A stretch of 64,000 nucleotides of DNA. It comes from CALBPI01 sp039027435 (GTDB taxonomy: Bacteria; Pseudomonadota; Gammaproteobacteria; Steroidobacterales; Woeseiaceae). The translations under genes were made by a program, and so were the position numbers. The stretch is taken from contig JBCCKF010000002.1 in the NCBI GenBank assembly GCA_039027435.1, positions 348,758 through 412,757 on the forward strand, written 5' to 3'. The notes beneath the pieces were generated by a model. The model ran no database searches and had not been told where the DNA came from. It saw nothing but the letters and a program-made list of their open reading frames with translations. Each line of letters starts with the position of its first letter. The stretch's first letter is position 1. This document shows, one piece after another, positions 19,201 to 27,379 of the stretch.

Positions 19201-19904
19201 ACAAGGATCGCTTCCGGGGCGTGCTCCACCAACGCGCGATATCGCTCGTGGTTCTCTCGCGCGGCACGATCCGCCGCAACCCGCGCGCTGACATCCCGCA
19301 GACACAACACGTAGTCGCCCGCAGCAAATGCGCTCAGATGGGTCGCGGTCACTTCAAGCTGAAATGCCTTTCCGCTGGGTCGACGCGCCTTGAGCGTGCC
19401 GGACTGAATATTCGGGTGTGTGTCTTCGAACGACACGAGGTACGGCGCCAGAAACGTCGGTACTGCAACACCCTCCGGAATCGGCAAAACCGCATCGAGC
19501 ATTTGACCCGCGAGGCTACGCGCTTCCGGCATAAAGAACTTCACCGCTGCCCGGTTGGCGAACTGAATCTCGCCCTCACGGCTAACCGTGATCACCATAT
19601 CGGCGACATTGTCCAAGACCGCTTTCAGATCGTCGTCATGCAGCCCCTGAAAGCGTGCACGGATACCGCTGCTTGAGGTCAGCGTTTCCGTGTAATCAGG
19701 CACCGCGGGCTCGGCCGCAGCACTCGGCGGCGTGTCGCCATGCCGATAGATCGCCTCATGGATGCTGGTGTTGTCGCCATCCAGTGCGCCATAGAATTCG
19801 CTGATGATCTCGAGAAGATCACCGAGCTGCAGACTACCCTCGGCTTCATTGGGCTGCGTAGCCCGGGCCAACTGCGATTTCAAAATGGGATGCACAGTGC
19901 GCAC
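16284..19904 (-). CDS. PAS/GAF-containing diguanylate cyclase/phosphodiesterase (GGDEF-EAL)
   Basis: The 1206-residue cytoplasmic signalling protein has this order: N-terminal helical segment, PAS (about 95-200), PAS (215-325), GAF (350-490), two further PAS domains (500-740), GGDEF (765-925) and EAL (950-1195). The GGDEF motif is intact (RLGGDEFAVLLG, about 851), so cyclic-di-GMP synthesis is possible. The EAL signature reads ELLLR instead of EALLR but keeps the Glu, and DDFGSGLCSFGYLK and ETVAEHVE are conserved, so phosphodiesterase activity is also possible. There is no membrane segment; ligands of the sensor domains are unknown. Two GTG starts lie nine bases apart (19904, 19895). Confidence 0.92.
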   Translation of the reverse strand: MRTVHPILKSQLARATQPNEAEGSLQLGDLLEIISEFYGALDGDNTSIHEAIYRHGDTPPSAAAEPAVPDYTETLTSSSGIRARFQGLHDDDLKAVLDNVADMVITVSREGEIQFANRAAVKFFMPEARSLAGQMLDAVLPIPEGVAVPTFLAPYLVSFEDTHPNIQSGTLKARRPSGKAFQLEVTATHLSAFAAGDYVLCLRDVSARVAADRAARENHERYRALVEHAPEAILVYDVRQNRFVDANEKATTFFNLSRQRLLTNGFFGLRDASPDATPDAEQSRIDAYLQKALDGEQPIFEWVYRPREGRELECEVRLSNLPAVGRSLVRASITSIADRKQREVIEYSEKKLLEMIATNRPLTKVLRAICRTAERVVPGSRSTVMLVSADQQYLELQSAPAFAKLELNAIRRLTLADAKLSCGVAMATRKVVITKEISAHHAWQDHLDFAEKLGVSAVWSVPFDDAESRALGTLDLYFSEFCEPNTEQLDALNSLARLGALAVARERSELALNASEGRFTSLFNNVVEGVYIATPEGRLLAANPAMVRLLGYADEQELLDQVTRSSAYVREQDGKRFEERIRESDRVTGFESQMQRRDGEVIDVLENARLVEEPGQAPYVEGTISDVTERKRAERAVFAAKERAEVTLKSIADGVIACDEDGCIEYMNPVAETLTGWRLRAVVGQPVEEVLTLVNEHSRELLDNPIVRCLNEGRSIANHGPTLLIDRAGRDVAVQDNTAPIRDDAGSIVGAVMVFHDVTAEGRLSRKMSYQASHDALTGFINRLEFTNVLERALARARSHRSETYALLYLDLDQFKLVNDTFGHTAGDELIRQLSERIQTCVKTHDTVARLGGDEFAVLLGNVGIESALEIAEALRQSIESFRFEWQQVGHTVQVSIGVVALDQHSASVGAVLSAADVACFTAKDLGRNRVHLYVEGETTAHHQQMHWLTRIDRALEDDRFKLFYQPIVRIGDDGETRYCNHYELLLRMVDEDGELVLPGTFIAAAERYDRMPAVDRWVVEHALAHADQGDPNEQAGYTLSINLSGNSLSDDRFLEFVRDQLQATPLCRGAVCFEITETAAIANLARVRHFMSELSSLGCQFSLDDFGSGLCSFGYLKNLSVDYVKVDGAFVRNVAADPVDRSVVAAIAQVAQTMGIETVAEHVETEVIRQALPSMGVNLVQGFDIAAPKSMDEFSPWTPAVSAQA

Positions 19905-20145
19905 TCCCGCCCTCCGGCGCTGAATCGTTGTATTGGATCCCTATTGATTGGTCACAGCGCGACTGCGCAGGACGCCGGCTTTCCCTTGCCTTGGAGATAG
20001 CGCTCTGTCGACGCTTTCCCCATGTCTAGCAAGTTACTCGGTTCACGAGGGTCGAACCGTGAGCCAGCTCTCGTTTTCGGAGTCTGTGGGAAAATTTTCC
20101 CGACAACTACTCAAGAGCCTCAAAAGCCAGAAAACTCTAGCCTTA

Positions 20146-20745
20146 TCAGCCTTCTGTGGGAGATTCCTCAGAGACAACAGATTCGCTGACCTCTCGTATC
20201 TCGTCTACAGCCGGCTGCGACGAGAGCACTTCGACTCCAGCATCTAGCAACTTGCGGATATCAGCAGCATCAGCGCCTGCGCCCACCTGGACGGGAATTG
20301 CCATCGCGCGGGTAAACGGACGTGCTTCTCGCTGCCCGGTTAATTGCAAATGCAAATAGGCAAGGCCCTGGTCCTCTGGGGTAACCACAATGTCCACCGT
20401 GGCGGGCGCAGATCCGGCCGCGAGCGCTATGTTTTCTGGCGTATTTTCCGATAGCGCCAAAGGACCGCGAACTGAAGCCCGCAATGTCATGGGTTCGGCT
20501 CCAATACCCTCAACAATGACCGACACTGTTACCGGATCGCCTACGGAAGGTTCTGTGTCGAAGGCATAGACCACGGAAATCGGCGCAGGATCAGGGGTTT
20601 CAGCCGAGATCGACGACACCGTAATCTGCGGGGTCTCCGTCTCGGCTGCGTCTGCATCGAACTCCGGCAATTCGCTACCGCATCCGGCCAACAGCGCAAA
20701 ACCGAGAGAAAGCGCCAGACGGCGGCAGTGTCTTATCCGATCCAT
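20146..20745 (-). CDS. Predicted lipoprotein, function unknown
   Basis: From the ATG at 20745 (MDRIRHCRRLALSLGFALLAGCGSE) the 199-residue product has a clear signal peptide ending in a lipobox LLAGC. The mature part is acidic and Ala/Glu-rich, with a predicted beta-sandwich-like middle (SVGDPVTVSVIVEGIG ... TVDIVVTPEDQGLAYLHLQL). This is reminiscent of a bacterial Ig-like or DUF-type periplasmic domain. No family is recognised. The 240 bp downstream to the GGDEF/EAL gene hold nothing identifiable. It is divergent from galE. Confidence 0.65.
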   Translation of the reverse strand: MDRIRHCRRLALSLGFALLAGCGSELPEFDADAAETETPQITVSSISAETPDPAPISVVYAFDTEPSVGDPVTVSVIVEGIGAEPMTLRASVRGPLALSENTPENIALAAGSAPATVDIVVTPEDQGLAYLHLQLTGQREARPFTRAMAIPVQVGAGADAADIRKLLDAGVEVLSSQPAVDEIREVSESVVSEESPTEG

Positions 20746-20872
20746 ATGATTACCCGAACTCATTCTCGTCGTTGCCGGCAGACTAGCCCGCGGTTGAGGC
20801 AACTGCCAGTTGAAAATGCACCTGACGACTCGTTCAAACTGCGAACCGTTCGACAAAGCGCGTTGGTGGCGC

Positions 20873-20881
20873 TGGTACAAT
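20873..20881 (+). promoter_or_regulatory. Extended -10 promoter candidate for galE
   Basis: TGGTACAAT matches the extended -10 form (TGnTATAAT), 29 bp upstream of the galE ATG. There is no good -35 at the standard distance, as is usual for extended -10 promoters. Confidence 0.4.
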
Positions 20882-20909
20882 TTGGGCGACATAACCTATG
20901 GGATTTGAC

Positions 20910-21920
20910 ATGAGTCAGCGTTACACCTTGGTCACCGGCGGCGCCGGCTACATCGGTAGCCATGTCGTGCGGCAACTCGGCGAAAAGGGTGAGCCGGTTG
21001 TCGTGCTCGACAATCTCTCAACGGGATTCTCGAAGTCTGTTACCCATGGCGACCTGATTGTGGGCGATACCGGATGCGCTGAAACACTAAGCCGCATCTT
21101 TGCAGCCTACCCGATCGATACGATCATGCACTTTGCGGCGGCAACAGTGGTGCCTGAGTCGGTAGCAAACCCACTCAAGTACTACCTCAACAACACCGCC
21201 AACACGCGCACGCTGCTCGCTGTCGCCCACGCGCACGGCGTAAAGCACGTGGTGTTTTCCTCAACGGCAGCGGTTTACGGCATCCCGCAAGGCGACAACG
21301 TCAGGGAAACCGACCCCACCTCGCCGATCAATCCTTACGGCACATCGAAACTGATGAGTGAATGGATGTTGCGCGATCTGGAAGTCGCGGGCGGGCCATC
21401 ACACGTCGTATTACGCTACTTCAACGTCGCGGGGTGCGATCCGGAAGGCCGGATCGGTCAGTCCACACCAAAAGCCACACTGCTCACGAAAGTCGCCTGC
21501 GAAGCCGCGGTCGGCAAACGCTCGCACGTCTCAATTTTTGGTACCGACTACCCCACCCCGGATGGCACCGGCGTGCGCGACTATATTCATGTCGAGGATC
21601 TCGCCTCGGCACACATCAAGGCGCTCGACTATCTGCGCTCGGGTGGTCAATCGCAGACACTCAACTGTGGTTATGGACACGGTTACAGTGTTCGAGAATT
21701 GCTATCGGCTGTGTCCGTGGCGAACGGACAACCACTAACCGTGCGCGAAGAGCCACGCCGCGCAGGCGATCCACCTGCCCTGATCGCTGTATCAGACCAG
21801 GCACGCAGCGTACTGGGCTGGACACCGAAATATGATGACCTCGATGTCATTGTCGGCTCAGCACTTGCGTGGGAACGAAAGATCGCAGCACGCGATGAAT
21901 CGGCATACTGGGCCGCGTAA
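20910..21920 (+). CDS. galE: UDP-glucose 4-epimerase
   Basis: The 336-residue product begins MSQRYTLVTGGAGYIGSHVV with the NAD-binding GxxGxxG. It has the catalytic FSSTAAVYG and NPYGTSKLMSEWML (YxxxK) and the sugar-binding YFNVAGCDPEGRIGQ, all typical of extended SDR UDP-glucose/UDP-GlcNAc 4-epimerases. It interconverts UDP-glucose and UDP-galactose for envelope polysaccharides. The start at 20910 is preferred to 20898 because it puts the glycine loop at the usual distance. It lies 14 bp upstream of the sensor kinase gene and may be cotranscribed with it. Confidence 0.93.
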   Translation: MSQRYTLVTGGAGYIGSHVVRQLGEKGEPVVVLDNLSTGFSKSVTHGDLIVGDTGCAETLSRIFAAYPIDTIMHFAAATVVPESVANPLKYYLNNTANTRTLLAVAHAHGVKHVVFSSTAAVYGIPQGDNVRETDPTSPINPYGTSKLMSEWMLRDLEVAGGPSHVVLRYFNVAGCDPEGRIGQSTPKATLLTKVACEAAVGKRSHVSIFGTDYPTPDGTGVRDYIHVEDLASAHIKALDYLRSGGQSQTLNCGYGHGYSVRELLSAVSVANGQPLTVREEPRRAGDPPALIAVSDQARSVLGWTPKYDDLDVIVGSALAWERKIAARDESAYWAA

Positions 21921-21934
21921 ACGGAACGAATCAG

Positions 21935-23425
21935 ATGGCACTGCGTATCCCCAGACCCCGATCGATTACCGCATTGGTGTTGCTCGGATACGCGATGATC
22001 ATGCTGCCGCTGTCTATCGCACTCGGCTGGACGCTCATTCAATTAGACAGTTTCGCAACGCGCTCACAGTCGCTGATCGTGTCCGGTGTGGAAGCGACGC
22101 AAAACACACGCGAGCTCCAGGAGCAGCTTTCAATCATGGAGCGTGTCGCTCGCCAGTATCTCGTTGCGGAAGACCCCGAGCTTGCAGAGTTTCTACAAGC
22201 GGATTCGGACACCATCGCCGAGGTCACCGCGCGCCTTAAGCGGTATGCAGAAGACGTGGAAACGCGCGCCATGCTTGGGCGCATCGATCTCGCCGTTGAT
22301 GAGCTGGTTTCCGCCTTGCCTGAAGGATCTAATGCGGTTGCCGGAGCGATCGGACGATTTATCGACGCCGGCGATGCTGCTCGGGCTTTGGAAGTTCAGT
22401 TCCAGGAAGGTATCGACAGGCAGGTATTCGCCCTCAAGGCAGACGCGGCAGACACCCGCACTGCATTGATTTGGCAGGCCGGTGTCCTGGGTGGTCTCAG
22501 CGTATTCACGATGATTTTCGTAACGTGGCGTGTGAGTAGACCTATCCGCGTTCTTGACCGCGCGATCAACCAACTCGGTGAAGGCCGGTTCTCACAGCGT
22601 ATCGAAGTTGTGGGCCCAGCCGATCTGGTAGCACTGGGGCGCCAGTTAGAGTGGCTGCGCCAACGTCTGCTTGAACTCGCACAAGAGAAAAATCGCTTCC
22701 TGCGTCATATGTCGCACGAATTGAAAACGCCACTTGCCAACATCCGTGAGGGCACAGAGCTGTTGCTGGATGGCTCAGTCGGCCAGCTTGATGCGCCGCA
22801 GGAAGAGGTTACGGACATCCTGCGCAGCAATGGCATCCGCTTGCAGCGCCTGATCGAGAACCTCTTGAATTTCAGTGCCTGGCAAAGCCGCAACGAGGTA
22901 TTGACCGCCAGCGACTTTCCGCTGCGTCGCATGGTGGAGTCCATCCTCAAGGTGCACGCGCTCACCATTCGCTCGCAAGGCATACGACTATTGACGACCA
23001 TCGATGACGCTTCCGTCTTCGCCGATCGCGAAATGATTCGCACGACGTTCGACAATCTGATCTCCAATGCCGTGAAGTTCTCTCCCGAAGGAGGTGCCTT
23101 ATTCATTCGTGCGCAGCGCACCGAGAACGCATTTGTGCTCGAAGTGGCCGACCAGGGTCCTGGAATTCCAATGTCGGAACGCAAGAAAGTGTTTGATGCG
23201 TTCTACCAGGGAGAGCAGCAACACGGCGGGTTAGTCGCCGGCACGGGCATCGGGTTGTCGGTTGTGCTCGAGTGTGTTCAGGCCCATGATGGTGTGGTGG
23301 AAATTTGCGACGAACAACGCGCTGTTAGAACCGGTCGCGGCGACACAGTGGTTCTGGGTGGCGCGCATTTCAGAATCGAAATACCGCAACAGGCCATGAC
23401 AACGAAACGGGTGGCGAATGGCTAG
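21935..23425 (+). CDS. glrK: Membrane sensor histidine kinase, GlrK/QseE-like
   Basis: The 496-residue protein has two membrane helices (about 14-36 and 180-200) framing a helical periplasmic sensor, then a HAMP linker (SRPIRVLDRAINQLGEGRF). The HisKA helix is FLRHMSHELKTPLANIREG, with the phospho-His near 257. The HATPase domain has DNLISNAVKFSPEGG, DQGPGIP and GTGIGLSVV. The arrangement kinase, small lipoprotein, sigma-54 regulator matches E. coli glrK-qseG-glrR, which senses envelope signals and activates sigma-54 transcription of small-RNA and envelope genes. The gene overlaps the lipoprotein gene by eight bases. Confidence 0.88.
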   Translation: MALRIPRPRSITALVLLGYAMIMLPLSIALGWTLIQLDSFATRSQSLIVSGVEATQNTRELQEQLSIMERVARQYLVAEDPELAEFLQADSDTIAEVTARLKRYAEDVETRAMLGRIDLAVDELVSALPEGSNAVAGAIGRFIDAGDAARALEVQFQEGIDRQVFALKADAADTRTALIWQAGVLGGLSVFTMIFVTWRVSRPIRVLDRAINQLGEGRFSQRIEVVGPADLVALGRQLEWLRQRLLELAQEKNRFLRHMSHELKTPLANIREGTELLLDGSVGQLDAPQEEVTDILRSNGIRLQRLIENLLNFSAWQSRNEVLTASDFPLRRMVESILKVHALTIRSQGIRLLTTIDDASVFADREMIRTTFDNLISNAVKFSPEGGALFIRAQRTENAFVLEVADQGPGIPMSERKKVFDAFYQGEQQHGGLVAGTGIGLSVVLECVQAHDGVVEICDEQRAVRTGRGDTVVLGGAHFRIEIPQQAMTTKRVANG

Positions 23426-24056
23426 GTCTACGTTATATACGCTGGCGCTTGTCACGCTGCTGATCTCCGGTTGTGGATCAGTCGAAAAACTCTTCGATCG
23501 TCGCCAATCCGCGACAAATCAATCAGTTACGGTTGAGCAGTCGACGATTTCAATCTACCTTGCTGACATTGAAGTCTTGTTGGAGGGAGATCCTGCACGC
23601 AAAGCGCGTGTCTGGGACGAGCTGCAACTCGATTTCACCCGCGCGCCGACGACAACCAATCGGCTGCGTTTGGCACTTGCGCTAGCCACGCCAGGTCATC
23701 AATGGAGTGATCTGGCTCGAGCTGATGGCATGTTGACCGAGCTGTTGTTGCAGCCCGAGTTACTGCTGGCAGACGAGCAACTGTTGGCTCGTGTGCAACT
23801 AGGCATGCTGCGCTCTCGAGTCTCAGCCGAGACCGAAGCAAGGCAAGCGGGCAACAGCGCGACGAGAACCAGCGAGCGCGAACTCGCGGCGGCGCGGGCA
23901 CAAGTTGAGCTTTTGCGCAGCGACAACACACGTCTTCGCGGCGCGCTCGAAGAAGCGGAAGAAAAATTGCGTGCAATCACTTTGATTGAACGCTCAATCA
24001 GAGAACGAGATGGTGCAAACGGCAACAGCGGCGATGAGCCAGGCAACAATGAGTAG
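23418..24056 (+). CDS. qseG: QseG-like outer-membrane lipoprotein of the GlrK/GlrR system
   Basis: The 212-residue product has a lipoprotein signal peptide (ARSTLYTLALVTLLISGCGS). The mature part is helical, with YLADIEVLLEGDP and RLRLALALATPGHQ, and a C-terminal coiled coil (SERELAAARAQVELLRSDN). Placement between kinase and regulator genes, size and signal match QseG, a lipoprotein that binds the sensor kinase in the periplasm and is needed for its activity in enterobacteria. Sequence similarity to enterobacterial QseG is weak by eye, so the name rests mostly on context. Confidence 0.72.
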   Translation: MARSTLYTLALVTLLISGCGSVEKLFDRRQSATNQSVTVEQSTISIYLADIEVLLEGDPARKARVWDELQLDFTRAPTTTNRLRLALALATPGHQWSDLARADGMLTELLLQPELLLADEQLLARVQLGMLRSRVSAETEARQAGNSATRTSERELAAARAQVELLRSDNTRLRGALEEAEEKLRAITLIERSIRERDGANGNSGDEPGNNE

Positions 24057-25413
24057 TGCAACCAAACGCGGCAAAATAAAGCAAAAGGGTCGCATCCTTC
24101 TGGTGGATGACGATCCCGGGTTGCTGCGACTACTGAGCATTCGCTTGCGCGCGGAGAACTACATCGTGGAGGCCGTCGAGAGTGCCATGGCCGCGCTTGC
24201 CGTACTCGGTCGGTTTCAGCCAGATCTGGTCATATCGGATCTGCGCATGGACAAGATGGACGGCATTGGGCTTCTGCATGAGTTACAGCGTCGAGCTCCC
24301 GGCCTGAACGTGTTGATCATGACGGCCCACGGCACCATCCCCGATGCGGTCGAAGCCACCAAGGGCGGCGCGTTCGGCTTCCTCACCAAACCGATTGAAA
24401 AAGACGAATTGCTGGAGCACGTAGAGAAGGCATTGCGCGTATCCGGCAGCTCCGCAATTGGTGAAGACTGGGCTAACGAAATCATCACCCGAAATGCGCT
24501 GATGCGCGATCGGCTGACTCAGGCACGCATGGTGGCTGAAACCGACGCCCGCGTATTGATCACGGGTGAATCCGGAACAGGCAAGGAGCTGCTCGCACGA
24601 GCCATCCATCGCGCCAGCTCACGCAGCGAGAAACCGTTCGTTGCAATTAACTGCAGCGCCATGGCCGAGAATCTTCTCGAGTCGGAACTGTTTGGACATT
24701 CGAAGGGCGCGTTTACCGGCGCTACTACCGAACACAAAGGTCTGTTCCAAGCCGCGAATGGCGGCACGCTCCTGCTCGATGAGATTGGCGACATGCCGAT
24801 GCGTCTACAGGTGAAACTGCTGCGTGTGCTGCAAGAGAATCAGGTGCGCCCCGTTGGGAGCACAGAGTCTATCGACGTCGACGTACGCGTCTTGTCGGCA
24901 ACGCACAGAGACCTTGCGGACATGATGTCCAGCGGACAATTTCGAGAAGATCTGTACTACCGACTGAACGTCGTCAATATCGAGATGCCGCCACTGGAGG
25001 AACGACGCGAAGACATCCCGTTACTCGTCGCTCACTTCCTGCGCCAACTCGCCGAACAAGGCGATAGCGAACGTCGCGTATATGCACCGGAAGCACTGGA
25101 GCTTTTGGTCATGGCCAAATGGCCAGGCAACATCCGACAGTTGTTTAACGTCGTGCGTCAAAACGTGGCGTTGGCAGGCTCCCCTGTTATCAGTGCAGAG
25201 CTCGTTCGGTCAGCGTTGGGAGATCATGGCGAGCGCTTACCGTCGTTCTCGGATGCGCGCGATGAGTTCACACGAAATTACCTGTCACAGATCTTGCAGA
25301 TTACGGGCGGCAACGTCAGTCAGGCCGCACGACTGGCCAAGCGCAATCGCACGGATTTCTACAAGCTGTTGGCGCGCCACGACCTGAACCCGGACGCATT
25401 CAAAGCACGCTGA
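24049..25413 (+). CDS. glrR: Sigma-54-dependent response regulator, GlrR/QseF-like
   Basis: Starting at the ATG that overlaps the lipoprotein stop (ATGAGTAG), the 454-residue protein has a receiver domain (RILLVDDDPGLLRLL, phospho-Asp near 63 in ISDLRMD). Its AAA+ domain has Walker A GESGTGKE (about 172) and the sigma-54-contacting GAFTGA loop. A C-terminal helix-turn-helix ends SQAARLAKRNRTDFYKLLARH. The receiver is closely similar to E. coli GlrR. It should activate sigma-54 promoters upon phosphorylation by the kinase encoded upstream. An earlier in-frame ATG at 24034 is an alternative start. Confidence 0.92.
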   Translation: MSSATKRGKIKQKGRILLVDDDPGLLRLLSIRLRAENYIVEAVESAMAALAVLGRFQPDLVISDLRMDKMDGIGLLHELQRRAPGLNVLIMTAHGTIPDAVEATKGGAFGFLTKPIEKDELLEHVEKALRVSGSSAIGEDWANEIITRNALMRDRLTQARMVAETDARVLITGESGTGKELLARAIHRASSRSEKPFVAINCSAMAENLLESELFGHSKGAFTGATTEHKGLFQAANGGTLLLDEIGDMPMRLQVKLLRVLQENQVRPVGSTESIDVDVRVLSATHRDLADMMSSGQFREDLYYRLNVVNIEMPPLEERREDIPLLVAHFLRQLAEQGDSERRVYAPEALELLVMAKWPGNIRQLFNVVRQNVALAGSPVISAELVRSALGDHGERLPSFSDARDEFTRNYLSQILQITGGNVSQAARLAKRNRTDFYKLLARHDLNPDAFKAR

Positions 25414-25423
25414 GACGGCGCCT

Positions 25424-26800
25424 TTAGGCGGTATTTGCCACCAGCTCTTCGGCGTCTATTCCATGACGCTCCATGAGATCGTAGAGCGTTGGGCGGCTGA
25501 CGCCGAGTAACGCAGCCGCTCGCGAGATATTCCCGCCAGTATGGATGATCGCCTGACGCGTTGCGTTACGCTCCGCGGCGTCGCGAACCTCGCGAAGATT
25601 CAGAGACACCGCGTCGTCAGGCACCTCCAACCCAAGATCTTCTGCCGTAACCTGATTGCCGTCCGCCATGATCACGGCGCCGTTAATCTTGTTGGAAAGC
25701 TCTCGCACGTTACCGGGCCAGGCATGCGCCAACATCGCCTGCTTCGCGTCCTCGCTGAAGCCGCGTAGCGATCGATTGTGACGCTCGGCTGCCTGATCGA
25801 GCAGCACACGCGAGAGCATCAACACGCCGTTTTGGCGATCTCGTAACGGTGGAATAGGAATCTCGATTTCGCAAATGCGATAGTAGAGATCCTCTCGGAA
25901 GCCACCGCTTTCGATCAACGACTTCAGGTTCTGATTGGTCGCGCAGACAACACGTACATCGACGGGTATCTCGACGCGGCCGCCGATCCGCTCGACCACA
26001 CGTTCTTGCAGAAAACGCAGCAACTTGGCCTGTAACGGCATCGGCATATCGCCGATCTCATCGAGGAATAGCGTACCGCCGTTGGCAACCTCAACCTTCC
26101 CGGGAGTCTGCTTCGCGGCACCGGTGAAAGCGCCCTTCTCAAAACCGAAAAGCTCGGACTCGAGCAGATTCTCTGGGATCGCAGCGCAGTTGATCGCGAC
26201 AAAAGGCTGCTCGGCGCGCGGGCTGAGTTTGTGGACAGCACGAGCGAGCACCTCTTTACCGGTACCCGACTCACCCAATAACAGCGTGGTGGCTGTCGTC
26301 GGTGCCACCTTCTCTATAATTCTGCAGACTTTCAGCATGCCCGGACTGACAGCGACAATCCCGTCTAACGGGGAGTGTGAAGACGCCTCGCGCAGACGTC
26401 GGTTTTCGGCCTCCAAACGCGATAGGACAAACGCCCTGTCGACCAACAACTTCAGGACGTCCGTATCCAGAGGCTTCTGGTAGAAGTCGTATGCCCCTGC
26501 AGCAATGGCCTTGAGTGCGTTGTCCTTGTCACCATGACCGGTAACTACGATGACCTTGGTGTGAGGTGCGAGTTGCAGGATTTCCTCCACACACGCCAGG
26601 CCTTCTGCTACGCCATCGGGATCTGGCGGCAACCCAAGATCCTGTAGCACCACATCGGGCTCGAAACGGCGGATTGCGTCGATCGCAGAGCTTCGGTCCT
26701 GCGCCTGCACCAGCTCTACATCATCGAACACCCATTTGAGCTGACTTTGCAGACCAGGGTCATCCTCAACGACCAACAAGGTTCGTTCTTGTTTCGACAT
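25424..26800 (-). CDS. prsR: Sigma-54-dependent response regulator, PEP-CTERM/PrsR type
   Basis: The 458-residue protein has a receiver domain (LLVVEDDPGLQSQLKWVFDD, phospho-Asp near 54 in LQDLGLPPDPDG), an AAA+ domain with GESGTGKEVLARAVH and GAFTGA, and a Fis-type HTH (GGNISRAAALLGVSRPTLYDLME). The receiver, with its LPPDPDGV insertion and SQLKWVF, matches the PrsR family that controls exopolysaccharide and PEP-CTERM protein genes through sigma-54. The usual partners, kinase PrsK and exosortase, are not in this window. It converges with glrR with only ten bases between the stops, a short CGCC-TTTA-GGCG hairpin lying there. Confidence 0.85.
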   Translation of the reverse strand: MSKQERTLLVVEDDPGLQSQLKWVFDDVELVQAQDRSSAIDAIRRFEPDVVLQDLGLPPDPDGVAEGLACVEEILQLAPHTKVIVVTGHGDKDNALKAIAAGAYDFYQKPLDTDVLKLLVDRAFVLSRLEAENRRLREASSHSPLDGIVAVSPGMLKVCRIIEKVAPTTATTLLLGESGTGKEVLARAVHKLSPRAEQPFVAINCAAIPENLLESELFGFEKGAFTGAAKQTPGKVEVANGGTLFLDEIGDMPMPLQAKLLRFLQERVVERIGGRVEIPVDVRVVCATNQNLKSLIESGGFREDLYYRICEIEIPIPPLRDRQNGVLMLSRVLLDQAAERHNRSLRGFSEDAKQAMLAHAWPGNVRELSNKINGAVIMADGNQVTAEDLGLEVPDDAVSLNLREVRDAAERNATRQAIIHTGGNISRAAALLGVSRPTLYDLMERHGIDAEELVANTA

Positions 26801-26941
26801 TCAACTCGTGCCAGGAATCCTTCCAAGAGTTGCGCAGTTTGCCACGCAAGCATTGATCTTGGGAGCGAAGTGCGCACGTTTTTTTCTGAGAAATCAGTCA
26901 GTCACAAAATTAAGACACAAATGAGACGTTCGTCACAGGAT

Positions 26942-26960
26942 TAAATTGACAATCATTCTC
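26942..26960. promoter_or_regulatory. Fur-box-like site and promoter upstream of bfd
   Basis: The complement reads GAGAATGATTGTCAATTTA, agreeing with the Fur consensus at 13 of 19 positions by my count. It overlaps a TTGACA -35 element at 26946-26951, with an imperfect -10 (TTATTG) 17 bp further. Iron-bound Fur would therefore block bfd transcription, as is known for bfd genes in other bacteria. Confidence 0.6.
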
Positions 26961-26982
26961 ATTTAGATTTATTGTATACATC

Positions 26983-27207
26983 ATGTATATATGTGTTTGC
27001 CAAGCGATTACCGACCGCCAGATCAAAAGCGCAGTGGAGAGCGGTGTCGATTCGGTAGAAGCCTTGAAAGAAACTCTAGGCGTCGCAAGCTGTTGCGGCA
27101 GCTGCGAGCAAGACGCTGAGAAAATCGTGGCGGAGCACAGACGTGTAGCCGGGCCGAAAATCTATCGCCCAAACGCTACCGGCGCTGAGGTGCTTACGGG
27201 CGCCTGA
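26983..27207 (+). CDS. bfd: Bacterioferritin-associated ferredoxin
   Basis: The 74-residue protein begins MYICVCQAITDRQIKSAVESG and has VASCCGSCEQDAEKIV. Its four Cys (CxC and the CCGSC pair) form the [2Fe-2S] cluster of Bfd. Bfd donates electrons to bacterioferritin so stored iron can be released when iron is scarce. The bacterioferritin gene follows 172 bp downstream. No Shine-Dalgarno sequence precedes the ATG, and the likely -10 element ends about nine bases before it, so the message may be leaderless. A Fur-like box overlaps the promoter. Confidence 0.95.
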   Translation: MYICVCQAITDRQIKSAVESGVDSVEALKETLGVASCCGSCEQDAEKIVAEHRRVAGPKIYRPNATGAEVLTGA

Positions 27208-27255
27208 TACCCCCCGCCCCGCGATCTCTATCGCAACTCCCCCAAAAACGCGTAA

Positions 27256-27286
27256 CCGAATGAAAATGATAGTGATTTTCATTCGG
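27256..27286. promoter_or_regulatory. Long perfect palindrome with Fur-box core upstream of bfr
   Basis: CCGAATGAAAAT and ATTTTCATTCGG form a perfect 12-bp inverted repeat around GATAGTG. The central 19 bases (27262-27280) agree with the Fur consensus at 15 of 19 positions by my count. No T-run follows, so it is an operator rather than a terminator. It lies about 95 bp upstream of bfr. Confidence 0.75.
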
Positions 27287-27379
27287 TAGGGTGTGCTTGC
27301 ATCCGGCTTTCCTGTCGCTATGATGCGCCGCATCGGCTCACGACGAGCCACCTTATAACCAACTCAGGAACGAGCAATC

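Noticed and set aside
27256..27286. Rho-independent terminator after bfd
   Set aside because: The perfect stem lacks a following T-run and matches a Fur box, so an operator fits better.
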